This document shows, piece by piece, positions 1 through 8,006 of a DNA stretch of 64,000 bases; within the stretch, counting starts at the first letter, position 1; each line of letters begins with the position of its first letter. The translations under genes and the position numbers were made by a program. The notes under the pieces were generated by a model. It searched no databases, had not been told where the DNA came from, and saw only the letters and a program-made list of their open reading frames with translations. The stretch lies in assembly GCF_003121405.1 (NCBI RefSeq), contig NZ_QBUY01000029.1, positions 19,373-83,372 on the forward strand, given 5' to 3'. The stretch comes from Paraburkholderia sp. C35. Lineage in GTDB: Bacteria > Pseudomonadota > Gammaproteobacteria > Burkholderiales > Burkholderiaceae.

Positions 1-28
1 TTCCGTCGCGTTTTTTTACGCCCGGCTT

Positions 29-574
29 TTATGCCTGCTCTACAGGCTTCACCGCGCGCCGCATGAACACCCGCTTCGTCTCATCGACACCGCGCGCGAT
101 GCGCAGCTTGCGAATACGCAACAGGGCCGCGTCGAGTTCATCGTCCGCCAGCACGCTGAAGCCGAGCCGCTGGTAATACGGCGCATTCCACGGCACGTGC
201 CGGAAGGTCGACAGTTCGACCTGCGCGATGCCCGCCTCGCGTGCCCTTTCATCGACCTGATCGAGCAGCGCTGCACCAATACGCCTGCCCGCGTGCTGCG
301 GCACGACGTCGAGCGCTTCGACGTAGATGCGCGCGGGCAGCATCGCGAACATCACGAAGCCCGCGCATTCGCCGCCGCACTCCGCGATGACCACTTCCTT
401 TGCCCTCACCTTCTTCAGCACGAACGGCGCGTCCATCGGGCGCGCTGCCGCAATGCCCGTCAACCCGACGCTGACAAAGCGCTGCGCCGCCTCGTATTCG
501 ACGACGCGGATCGACGGAACATCGTCGGGCACGGCGAGACGGTAGTGGACGGCGGGCGCTTCCATCGCGTTCAT
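29..574 (-). CDS. GNAT family N-acetyltransferase
   Basis: Predicted cytosolic acetyl-CoA-dependent N-acetyltransferase of 181 aa; the acceptor cannot be told from sequence. The GNAT fold is recognised from the acetyl-CoA pyrophosphate loop around residues 94-102 (QHAGRRIGA), the preceding beta strand YVEALDVVP, and the late segment APYYQRLGF typical of GNAT motif B. Length is normal for a single-domain GNAT. The ATG at 574 is used; a second in-frame ATG at 565 is possible. It is transcribed away from the FUSC transporter unit, so it appears monocistronic here. Family assignment is firm, substrate unknown. Confidence 0.9.
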   Translation of the reverse strand: MNAMEAPAVHYRLAVPDDVPSIRVVEYEAAQRFVSVGLTGIAAARPMDAPFVLKKVRAKEVVIAECGGECAGFVMFAMLPARIYVEALDVVPQHAGRRIGAALLDQVDERAREAGIAQVELSTFRHVPWNAPYYQRLGFSVLADDELDAALLRIRKLRIARGVDETKRVFMRRAVKPVEQA

Positions 575-640
575 GAGTGAAGTCTGAGCGGACAGTTTGA
601 CACTGCTTGCCCATGCAACTCAAGGCGTGCGCCACGCCGA

Positions 641-646
641 TATAAT
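641..646 (+). promoter_or_regulatory. Candidate -10 element upstream of small ORF/FUSC unit
   Basis: A perfect TATAAT lies 35 bp before the 30-codon ORF at 681 and on the same strand. No convincing -35 element lies 16-18 bp upstream; a TTGACA at 597-602 is too far away to pair with it. It is a plausible promoter for the small ORF and the FUSC gene, but the evidence is only this hexamer and its position. Confidence 0.4.
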
Positions 647-680
647 CCAGCGACAGACCTTCCCGCACAGGAGTCGCTCG

Positions 681-773
681 ATGGCACTTTCCGGTCTTCC
701 CGTCTTCGCACTCGCAGTCGTCCTTGCAGCCGGTTCGCCCGTCCAGGGCATTGCGGCGCGCGCCACACACTAA
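681..773 (+). CDS. Small hydrophobic peptide ORF (30 aa) upstream of FUSC gene
   Basis: A 30-codon ORF starts with ATG seven bases after a good Shine-Dalgarno (AGGAG) and ends in TAA 30 bp before the FUSC gene. The peptide opens MALSGLPVFALAVVLAAG, a hydrophobic run like a single membrane span or a signal peptide with almost nothing after it. Codons are G/C-rich at the third position like real genes nearby. It could be a small membrane protein, or a leader peptide coupling translation to the transporter. I do not recognise a family. Confidence rests on the ribosome site, hydrophobicity and position. Confidence 0.5.
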   Translation: MALSGLPVFALAVVLAAGSPVQGIAARATH

Positions 774-803
774 ACCCGCCTTCTCTCCCTCAACGAGGTC
801 CGC

Positions 804-1958
804 ATGCGCCCACGCATGTTCACGCAGATCGGCCGCGACGCGCTGCATGCGCTCGGCCGCGAGCTGGCCGCCTGGAAGCCGACCACAGAGCGCGCCCTGT
901 TTGGCGTCGAGGCGATGATCTCGGTCGTGCTGTCGGTGGCGCTCGCGCATCTGCTGCATCTGCCCTATACGTGGTGGGCCGCGATCAGCGGCTTCGCGGT
1001 GATGCAGACGCGCTTCTCGGCGTCTGCGCAGCGTGCGCTGCATCGCGTGCTCGGCACAATACTCGGCGCCCTGCTCGGCGCGGTGATCGGCCCGCTGATC
1101 GGCGATCGTCCGTGGCTGTTCGTGCCCGTGCTGGGCCTGATCGGCGGCTTCTGCGTGTATCGCGGGAATGGTTCGTCGGCGTCGTATGCGTGGGTGCTGG
1201 GCGGCATCACGTGGGTGATGGTCACGTTCGAGGCACACACGCTGCTTACTTTCCGCCCAACCGCGTCGTTCGCGATGCTGCGAGTCGCCGAGGTGTGCGT
1301 CGGCGTGTTCGCCTGCCTCGTGGTGTCGGGCGCATTTCACTGCGGCATCCGGTGGTGCGAGCGGCATCGGCCTGCATCGAAAGTCGTTGCTGCGGCAACC
1401 GCCAACGCGAATGCACTGCCGCCCACCTTCGAAACGCTACGCCACGCGCGCATGGTACTGGGCGTGCAGGCGGGCATCGCGGTGGCGATTCTCGCGGCAC
1501 TTACCTATACGTTCGATCTGCCAGGCTTCGCACAGGCGCTCGTGACGACCATCGCCGTGATGATCCTGCCGCCAAGCTCGGTCATCGTGCGCTCGCAGAA
1601 ACCGGTCGCCGACAAGATGGTGCAACGCGTGATCGGCTGCCTGATTGCGGGCGCCGTCGGCGTCGCGCTGCTGCCGCTGATGCACGGCCAGATCGTGCCC
1701 TGCCTGCTCGCGCTGGCGGCGGGTATCTGGGCGGGCTGCCACGTGCAGACGGGCAAGGAAGGCGCGAGCTACATCGGCCGGCAATTCACGATCGCGTTCA
1801 TCATGGTGTTCGTGCAGGACCATGCATGGTCCGCCGATCCGCACCCCGCGATGCTGCGGCTCGCGGGCATTCTCACGGGCATCGCGATTCTCACGTGTGT
1901 GATGCTGATCGCGTCGCGCCTGTCGTTCCTGCCCGCGTCCGAGGAAGCCACGCCGTAA
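804..1958 (+). CDS. FUSC family inner-membrane protein (aromatic-acid/fusaric-acid exporter-like)
   Basis: Predicted integral membrane protein of 384 aa related to the FUSC/YccS/AaeB group, which exports aromatic carboxylic acids or similar toxic anions. Several hydrophobic helices fall in two clusters (about residues 35-135 and 220-375), with the second half opening LGVQAGIAVAILAALTY, matching the duplicated N-terminal membrane halves of the family. It is shorter than full AaeB-type pumps (about 650-700 aa) and lacks their large cytoplasmic domains. The start at 804 has a GAGG five bases upstream; ATG 816 is an alternative. It converges on the HTH gene that follows. Confidence 0.85.
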   Translation: MRPRMFTQIGRDALHALGRELAAWKPTTERALFGVEAMISVVLSVALAHLLHLPYTWWAAISGFAVMQTRFSASAQRALHRVLGTILGALLGAVIGPLIGDRPWLFVPVLGLIGGFCVYRGNGSSASYAWVLGGITWVMVTFEAHTLLTFRPTASFAMLRVAEVCVGVFACLVVSGAFHCGIRWCERHRPASKVVAAATANANALPPTFETLRHARMVLGVQAGIAVAILAALTYTFDLPGFAQALVTTIAVMILPPSSVIVRSQKPVADKMVQRVIGCLIAGAVGVALLPLMHGQIVPCLLALAAGIWAGCHVQTGKEGASYIGRQFTIAFIMVFVQDHAWSADPHPAMLRLAGILTGIAILTCVMLIASRLSFLPASEEATP

Positions 1959-1991
1959 ACGCTGCGCGGCGGCCGTTCGGTCCAATCCGGC

Positions 1992-2333
1992 TCAAGGCTC
2001 GCCGAACAGCGCCTCGCACAGTTCCCGCCCTTCGGCCGTCAGCGACGCCGAGCCGCGCCCTTCGTCGTCCATCTGCACGGCGACCACGCCCGCCGATTGC
2101 AATTGCGTGAAATAGCGCCGCAGCGTGCTCATGGGCAGATCGGCGCGCTTGCTGATCTTCGCGAGCGACCACGCCTTGTCGGGCGATTCGCGCGACGCTT
2201 CCCAGAGCAGCATCAGCAACTGCTCGACGGTGGGATCGAGGTCGTTATCGTCGTCATCGTCTTCGCAATGCTTGTCGTGTGCCGAGTCATTCGGATTCAA
2301 TCCCGTTCTCCTGTCGATCAAACGTCTGCTCAT
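1992..2333 (-). CDS. Winged-helix/MarR-like small regulator coupled to MocR gene
   Basis: A 113-aa protein with an acidic linker (EDDDDDNDLDP, about residues 22-32) followed by a winged-helix domain: helix TVEQLLMLLWEAS, a helix-turn-helix WSLAKISKRADLPMSTLRRYF, and a wing ending GRGSASLTAEGRELCEALF. This resembles small MarR/ArsR-like DNA-binding domains of Burkholderiaceae. The ATG overlaps the stop of the upstream MocR gene by four bases (ATGA), so the two are translationally coupled and probably act together. No effector-binding region is visible. Confidence 0.85.
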   Translation of the reverse strand: MSRRLIDRRTGLNPNDSAHDKHCEDDDDDNDLDPTVEQLLMLLWEASRESPDKAWSLAKISKRADLPMSTLRRYFTQLQSAGVVAVQMDDEGRGSASLTAEGRELCEALFGEP

Positions 2334-3757
2334 CGGCGCATGCTGGCGGCGGCCAGCTTGCCGACCGTCACCAGCGCGCTCTCGATTTCCGGCGACCATG
2401 CATAACTGTAATTCAAGCGGATGCAATGGCTGTATCCGTCCGTGGTCGAAAACATGTAACCCGGACCGACCGTGATGCCATGCTCCAGCGCGAGCTTGTA
2501 GAGCTGCATCGAATCGACGCCTGGCGGCAGTTCGACCCACAGCACGTAACCGCCCATCGGATGCGACACGCGTGTGCCTTCGGGAAAGAAGCGCGTGACC
2601 ATCGTCGTCATCAGTTTCGCGCGCTGCGCGAGGCCCTTGCGCAGCTTGCGCAGATGATGCTCGTAGCCATCCTGCTTCAGATACTCGGCAATCGCGAGCT
2701 GCGGGATCGACGGCGTGGTGAGCGTGTTGAGGAACTTGAGCTTTTCGACCTGCTCGCGATAGCGCCCCGGCATCGCCCAGCCGATCCGGTACGCCGACGT
2801 CAGCGTCTTCGAAAACGACCCACAGTGCAGCACCAGCCCTTTCCTGTCGTAGTTCTTGAGCGCGCTGGGGTGCACGTCGCCGAAGTACAGTTCGTGATAC
2901 ACGTCGTTTTCGATCACAGGCACGTCATGCTTCGCCAGCAGTTTGACGAGTTCGCGCTTCTTCTCGTCCGGCATCTGGAAACCGAGCGGATTCTGGAAGT
3001 TCGGCATCACCATGCAGGCGGCGATCTTGCGCTTGTCGAGTATCTGCGCGAGCGCGCCGAGATCGATGCCTTCGCGCGGGTGCGTTGCCACTTCGATGGC
3101 CCGCATGCCCATGCGCTCGATGGCGTGCAGCATCGCGTAAAAAGTGGGCGATTCGACGGCGACGGTATCGCCCGGCTTCGCCACCGCCTGCAGACAAAGG
3201 TTGATCGCTTCCGTGGCACCGACTGTCACGACGATCTCGTTCGGATCGACGGCGATGCCGTTCTCCAGATAGCGCCGCGCAATCTGCCGGATCAGGTCGG
3301 GATTGCCGGGCGGCAGTTCGTCGGTGACGCCCCATTGCGTCTTGCGCCGGCCGATCAGATGCGCGTAACGATTGATCTTCTGGAAGGGATAGAGGCCCGG
3401 ATCGGGATATGGCGAGCCGAGCGGCACAGCTTCGTCGCTGCCGATGGAACGCAGCGTGGACAGCACCAGCCGGCTCACGTCCACTTGCGCTGACACGGCG
3501 ATCGGCTTGGATACGTCCAGTTCCTGTACAGGCGGCGGCGCGTCGTTTGCACCGAGGCGCACGAAGTAACCCGATTGCGGGCGGCTCTGGATAATGCCCT
3601 TGCTCTCCAGGATCAGATAGGCGCGCAGCACCGTCGTGATGGAGATCTGCCGGTGCTGGCTGGTCTGCCGCACCGACGGCACGCGCTCGCCCGGCCGGAA
3701 CACGCCGCGCCGGATCTGCCCTTCGATTTCCTTCGCCAGTTCTTCGTAAAGCTTCAC
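2330..3757 (-). CDS. MocR/GntR-type PLP-dependent transcriptional regulator
   Basis: A 475-aa fusion of an N-terminal GntR winged helix (residues 1-70: GERVPSVRQTSQHRQISITT) with a fold-type I aminotransferase domain, the hallmark of MocR regulators. The PLP lysine is in CGSFSKTLTSAYRIGW near residue 317, and the domain keeps PNFQNPLG and YPFQKI segments. MocR proteins bind DNA and sense PLP or amino compounds; residual aminotransferase activity is unlikely but not excluded. The start is a GTG at 3757, six bases after AGAGG. It is divergent from the YdeP-type oxidoreductase and forms a coupled unit with the small winged-helix gene. Confidence 0.92.
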   Translation of the reverse strand: MKLYEELAKEIEGQIRRGVFRPGERVPSVRQTSQHRQISITTVLRAYLILESKGIIQSRPQSGYFVRLGANDAPPPVQELDVSKPIAVSAQVDVSRLVLSTLRSIGSDEAVPLGSPYPDPGLYPFQKINRYAHLIGRRKTQWGVTDELPPGNPDLIRQIARRYLENGIAVDPNEIVVTVGATEAINLCLQAVAKPGDTVAVESPTFYAMLHAIERMGMRAIEVATHPREGIDLGALAQILDKRKIAACMVMPNFQNPLGFQMPDEKKRELVKLLAKHDVPVIENDVYHELYFGDVHPSALKNYDRKGLVLHCGSFSKTLTSAYRIGWAMPGRYREQVEKLKFLNTLTTPSIPQLAIAEYLKQDGYEHHLRKLRKGLAQRAKLMTTMVTRFFPEGTRVSHPMGGYVLWVELPPGVDSMQLYKLALEHGITVGPGYMFSTTDGYSHCIRLNYSYAWSPEIESALVTVGKLAAASMRR

Positions 3758-3854
3758 GGGATGCCTCTAACCTGGGCACAGCGGACGGGCGAAACGCCCA
3801 ATTTTTGAGCACAGTTCACCGAAAATGCGCCCTTCGGTGGATAACAGTCGCAAC

Positions 3855-3885
3855 TGTACTCTTTTTCTATCGCGCATTGTGTACA
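3855..3885 (+). promoter_or_regulatory. Direct TGTAC repeats in MocR/YdeP divergent region
   Basis: The divergent intergenic region (3758-3950) contains CTGTACTC and GTGTACAC with TGTAC cores starting at 3855 and 3880, i.e. 25 bp apart. MocR regulators often recognise direct repeats between divergent genes, so these are candidate operator half-sites for the adjacent regulator. This is inference from spacing and location only. Confidence 0.3.
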
Positions 3886-3950
3886 CACCGGCTACGCGTA
3901 TTCCCCACTACCCTTGCTTCAACATCAAGTCACACCGGACGCAAGAACAC

Positions 3951-6272
3951 ATGGACAAGACCAGCACGAAACCGGGCCGCATCGAACCGTACACGGGGCC
4001 TGCCGCTGGATGGGGCGCATTGAAGTACGTCGCGATCAATCTCGTCAAGGAGAAGGTCGCCGGGGGCAAGTACAAGACGCTGTTCAAGCAGAACCAGCCG
4101 GACGGCTTCGACTGCCCCGGCTGTGCGTGGCCGGACCGCCAGCATGCGTCGACCTTCGAGTTCTGTGAAAACGGCGTGAAGGCGGTGGCAGCGGAAGCGA
4201 CCAGCAAGCGCGTGACGCCTGCGTTCTTCGCGCAGCACACGGTTGACGAACTGATGAAGCAGGATGACTACACGCTCGAACAGCATGGTCGCCTGACCGA
4301 TCCGATGGTGTTCGATCCGCTGACGGACAAGTACAAGTCCATTTCGTGGGACGCCGCGTATCAGCTGATCGCAAAGCATCTGAAGGGACTGGACAGCCCG
4401 CACCGCGCCGCGTTCTACACGTCGGGCCGCGCGAGCAACGAAGCCGCGTTCCTGTACCAGCTGTTCGTGCGGATGTACGGCACCAACAATTTCCCCGATT
4501 GCTCGAACATGTGCCACGAGGCGACGAGCCGCGGTTTGCCGACTACCGTCGGCATCGGCAAGGGTACGGTGTTGCTGGAAGACTTCGAGCACGCCGACAC
4601 GCTGATGATCTTCGGCCAGAACCCGGCGACGAATCACCCACGCATGCTCAACGAACTGCGTGATGCGGCGAAGCGCGGCGCGACCATCGTGTCGATCAAC
4701 CCGCTGCGCGAGCGCGGTCTCGAACGGTTCGCCAGCCCGCAACACGTGGCGGACATGCTGACGTCGGGTGTGCAGATCGCGTCGACGTTCATCCAGCCGA
4801 AGATCGGCGGCGACTTTGCGCTGATCAAGGGCGTGGCCAAGCGCGTGGTGGAACTCGACGATCTCGCCATCGAACAGAACACCGAGCGTGTGCTCGACGT
4901 TGCGTTCATCGAAGAGCACACGGCGAACTTCGCTGCCTTCGCCGACGATCTGCGCGCGCAAAGCTGGGCAGCGCTGGAAGAAGAATCGGGCGTGCCGCGT
5001 GAAGACATCGAGAACCTCGCGCGCATCTATGCGAACGGCAAGCGCGTGATTGCGACGTGGGGCATGGGCATCACGCAGCACAAGCATTCGGTGCCGACGG
5101 TGCACATGCTGTCGAACCTGATGCTGATGCGCGGCAATATCGGCCGTCTGGGCGCCGGTTTGTGCCCGGTGCGCGGCCACTCGAACGTACAGGGCAACCG
5201 CACGGTCGGCATCGAAGAAAAGCCTACCGATGCGTTTCTCGACCGTCTTGGCAAGGTGTTCGATTTCGAGCCGCCGCGCGGGCATGGTTACGACGTGGTC
5301 GAAACGATCGAAGCGATGCTCGAAGGGCATGTGAAGGTGTTCATCGGGCTGGGCGGCAATTTCTCGATTGCGACGCCGGACACACCGCGCACGTGGGACG
5401 CGCTGCGCGCATGCGATCTGACGGTGCACATCACGACCAAGCTGAATCGCAGCCATCTGGTGCATGGTCGCGAAGCGCTGATTCTGCCGACACTCGGGCG
5501 CACCGAGATCGATCTGCAGAATGGTGTTGCGCAGGGCGTGACGGTCGAAGACTCGATGAGCATGGTGCACGTGTCGTATGGCATGAACAAGCCGGCGTCG
5601 GAGAATCTGGTGTCGGAAACGCGCATGGTCGCTGAGATCGCGCACGCAACGCTGGGTAGCGCGAAGGTGGACTGGCTCGCTTACGCGAATGATTACGCGA
5701 AGGTTCGCGATGCGATTGAGTGGTCTGTCGACGGATTTTTCGAGTACAACAAGCGGATCGAGCAGCCTGGTGGATTTCATTTGCGCGTGGCTTCGCGCGA
5801 GCGCGACTGGAAGACGGGCACGGGCAAGGCGAACTTTGTCGTACATCAGATCCAGCGCGATACGCCGATTCAGCGTGCGAAGAGGTTGCACGGCGAGCGT
5901 GCGATGACGTTGATGACTACGCGGTCGCATGACCAGTACAACACCACGATTTATGCACTCGATGATCGTTATCGGGGTGTGTATAACCAGCGGCGTGTTG
6001 TGTTTGCCAATGCTGCGGATATGGCTATGCTGGGATTTAAGGCCGGTGACTGGGTCGATATGGAAACCATCTGGGATGATGGGATCGAGCGGCGAGCCGA
6101 GCGGTTCTTACTCGTTGAGTATGATATTCCGCGTGGGTGTTTGGGTGCTTATTATCCGGAGACTAATCCGTTGGTGCCGCTGTCTAGTACCGCTGATGTT
6201 TGCAATACGCCGACTTCCAAGTCGATTCCGGTTTTGTTGCATGCTTCTGTTGAAGTCGCTGTCGCTGCTTGA
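3951..6272 (+). CDS. FdhF/YdeP family molybdopterin oxidoreductase
   Basis: A 773-aa bis-molybdopterin-guanine-dinucleotide oxidoreductase of the YdeP branch of the formate dehydrogenase H superfamily; the physiological substrate is not established. The family motif DCPGCAWP lies near residue 50, and the segment PDCSNMCHEATSRGL puts Cys188-His where FdhH carries selenocysteine-His. The C-terminal MopB-binding domain begins near residue 640 (RAMTLMTTRSHDQYNTT). The ATG at 3951 is chosen because it begins a conserved-looking N-terminus; an upstream in-frame ATG at 3825 adds a low-complexity leader. The last ~100 codons drift strongly to T-ending codons, unlike the rest of the gene. Confidence 0.93.
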   Translation: MDKTSTKPGRIEPYTGPAAGWGALKYVAINLVKEKVAGGKYKTLFKQNQPDGFDCPGCAWPDRQHASTFEFCENGVKAVAAEATSKRVTPAFFAQHTVDELMKQDDYTLEQHGRLTDPMVFDPLTDKYKSISWDAAYQLIAKHLKGLDSPHRAAFYTSGRASNEAAFLYQLFVRMYGTNNFPDCSNMCHEATSRGLPTTVGIGKGTVLLEDFEHADTLMIFGQNPATNHPRMLNELRDAAKRGATIVSINPLRERGLERFASPQHVADMLTSGVQIASTFIQPKIGGDFALIKGVAKRVVELDDLAIEQNTERVLDVAFIEEHTANFAAFADDLRAQSWAALEEESGVPREDIENLARIYANGKRVIATWGMGITQHKHSVPTVHMLSNLMLMRGNIGRLGAGLCPVRGHSNVQGNRTVGIEEKPTDAFLDRLGKVFDFEPPRGHGYDVVETIEAMLEGHVKVFIGLGGNFSIATPDTPRTWDALRACDLTVHITTKLNRSHLVHGREALILPTLGRTEIDLQNGVAQGVTVEDSMSMVHVSYGMNKPASENLVSETRMVAEIAHATLGSAKVDWLAYANDYAKVRDAIEWSVDGFFEYNKRIEQPGGFHLRVASRERDWKTGTGKANFVVHQIQRDTPIQRAKRLHGERAMTLMTTRSHDQYNTTIYALDDRYRGVYNQRRVVFANAADMAMLGFKAGDWVDMETIWDDGIERRAERFLLVEYDIPRGCLGAYYPETNPLVPLSSTADVCNTPTSKSIPVLLHASVEVAVAA

Positions 6273-6360
6273 AGTTGGGTTTTTCTTGCTGGCGCTGGGT
6301 GGCTGGGTTGTTCGGCTGTTCGTTCGCTGGCGTCCGCTTATTGTTAGTGGTCTGCTAGTG

Positions 6361-6951
6361 TTGCCCCTGTGCGGGGCAGCACCTACTTTTCTTTGCCGCG
6401 GCAAAGAAAAGTAGGCAAAAGAAAGCCGCTGAACACCGCCAGTTCTTGTAGTTGCCTGCGGGTCCCCCACCGGTCCTATCCTTCACACGGCATCAATCTT
6501 CTTGATGCCCGCTGCCAGCGCTCTTTAAGAGCGCATCACCCGCTTCTGACTCCCGCGTCTCATTGGACCTTACCAGTCTGTCCACGGCCGCCCAGGTGGC
6601 AAACGGTGTGTCGGCTTTCGCGCCTTACACGCATCACTCCGGACTGAAAAGCAAAGGCGGTGTCTCTTGTAGGATCGCCGACGCATAGTGCGCGACAACC
6701 TACACACCGTTTGCCACCTGGGCTGCGGTAACGGTTCGTTGCCGCTCGCTGCACTACGGGTGATTGGAGTGGGGTAGGCGACTATTCGAAGCGTGGGCAA
6801 CGGGCGATGACTGAGAGGTTGCCGTGTGAAGGATAGGAACCGTTGGGGGCCCGCAGGCAGTGACCGGAGTGGGTGGTGTTAGCCCGCTTTCTTTTGCCTA
6901 CTTTTCTTTGCGGCGGCAAAGAAAAGTAGGTGCCGCCCCGCACAGGGGCAA
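6361..6951. repeat. Composite nested inverted-repeat element (~590 bp)
   Basis: The 725-bp gap 6273-6997 holds a structured non-coding element. Outer arms 6361-6491 and 6821-6951 are imperfect inverted copies of about 131 bp. Each arm contains a 34-bp palindrome with CTACTTTTCTTTGC arms (6382-6415, perfect; 6897-6930, one central mismatch). Inside lies a perfect 21-bp inverted repeat (6591-6611 and 6702-6722; core GGTGGCAAACGGTGTGT) whose similarity extends further inward. No transposase or convincing ORF is present. This looks like a dispersed intergenic repeat of the host genus, possibly a non-autonomous mobile element or structured RNA; its function is unknown to me. Confidence 0.85.
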
Positions 6952-6997
6952 CGCATGAAGCACCACTAACAACACGCGGATGCCAGCGCAAAAACCC

Positions 6998-7849
6998 CTA
7001 CACCATCCTCCGAATCACAGCCTCCAAAGAAACATCCCCTCTAACCACCGCCGAAGGCGCCTCAAACTCAATCCACCCTTCATTGAACCCATCGAGCATC
7101 TGCATCCGGGGCAGCGGATTCTGCATCCCTTGTGAGCGGAACAAAGACTCCCATTGATCCCGCGCCACAACCTCTGTCCGCACAGGACGACCCATCGCCT
7201 CAGCAAACGCATCAGCAATCTCAACAGGCGTCACACGCCGCGGACCTTCAAGCTCGACAACACGCACACCCGCCCAGACATCCTGCAACAACGACGCCGC
7301 AACACGGCCAATATCATCCGTGGCAACCATCGGCACAGGCTTATCCAAAGGCTGCAAGAAACTGGGAATCACGCCGCGCTCACGCGCCGGCTCCACATCC
7401 CACACAGCATTCTCGAAGAACCACGCAGCGCGAAGAAACGCGACAGGCATCGGCAGCGTCCGCAATTCCTGCTCCATGATCCCAAGCTGATTCAGCAGAT
7501 TAGGCTGCACGGCCTGCGCGCCGATCGTGGACAGCACCACCACCCGCGATGGCCCAGCAGCAAGCAAGGCGGCCCGCAACGAAGCAATATTCCTGCGCGA
7601 CTCCGCAAAATCCGGCGATGGAGCGAACACCGGCGGCAAAAGCACGAACACACCCTCGGCACCTTCAAACGCACGCTGCAACGCGTCCACGTCGTGCATC
7701 TCCGCAAGCGCCACGTCGCAGCCCCGCGCGGCCCACGACGCGCCCTTCTCCGCGCTACGCACCACTGCGCGCACCGCCTTGCCCTGCGCCAGCAACGTAT
7801 TCGCCACCACGCCGCCAACCTGTCCCGTGATTCCCGTAATTGCGTACAT
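6998..7849 (-). CDS. NmrA-like NAD(P)-binding SDR-family protein
   Basis: A 283-aa atypical short-chain dehydrogenase of the NmrA/QOR2 type. The N-terminal Rossmann motif is MYAITGITGQVGGVVANTL (GxxGxxG near residues 5-11), followed by VRAVVRSAEKG, which contacts NADP in this family, and no classical YxxxK catalytic pair is evident. Such proteins act as NAD(P)H sensors or reductases for small quinones. The ATG at 7849 is chosen as the conserved start of the Rossmann strand. It diverges from a LysR gene with two palindromes in between, so it is probably that regulator's target. The 3' end shows the same codon shift as the gene across the repeat. Confidence 0.9.
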   Translation of the reverse strand: MYAITGITGQVGGVVANTLLAQGKAVRAVVRSAEKGASWAARGCDVALAEMHDVDALQRAFEGAEGVFVLLPPVFAPSPDFAESRRNIASLRAALLAAGPSRVVVLSTIGAQAVQPNLLNQLGIMEQELRTLPMPVAFLRAAWFFENAVWDVEPARERGVIPSFLQPLDKPVPMVATDDIGRVAASLLQDVWAGVRVVELEGPRRVTPVEIADAFAEAMGRPVRTEVVARDQWESLFRSQGMQNPLPRMQMLDGFNEGWIEFEAPSAVVRGDVSLEAVIRRMV

Positions 7850-7920
7850 CTTCAAACTCCCGTTCAATTGACAATACCTTCCGACGGGATTCATTCTGGT
7901 CCGCAGCGATGCTTTACACC

Positions 7921-7958
7921 ATGACATGAGTGTCATTTGATTCATGACACAATGTCAT
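7921..7958. promoter_or_regulatory. Tandem palindromic operators between NmrA-like and LysR genes
   Basis: Two near-identical palindromes, ATGACATGAGTGTCAT (7921-7936) and ATGACACAATGTCAT (7944-7958), sit in the divergent region with centres about 22 bp apart, two helical turns. The second fits the T-N11-A LysR box exactly; the first has one extra central base. They are 49-86 bp before the LysR start and 72-109 bp before the NmrA-like start, consistent with a site for autoregulation and control of the divergent gene. Confidence 0.75.
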
Positions 7959-8006
7959 TCATCTCAGCGCAATACTGCACAACACCGCAGATAAACGGAG
8001 TCCACC

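Noticed and set aside
3930..5930. Long open frame on the - strand within the YdeP oxidoreductase gene
   Set aside because: Composition is Arg/His-rich with no domains and it is antisense to a clear conserved gene; such frames are expected in high-GC DNA.
6369..6647. Short ORF inside the composite repeat
   Set aside because: It runs through palindromes, has no ribosome site or domain, and its codons follow repeat symmetry.
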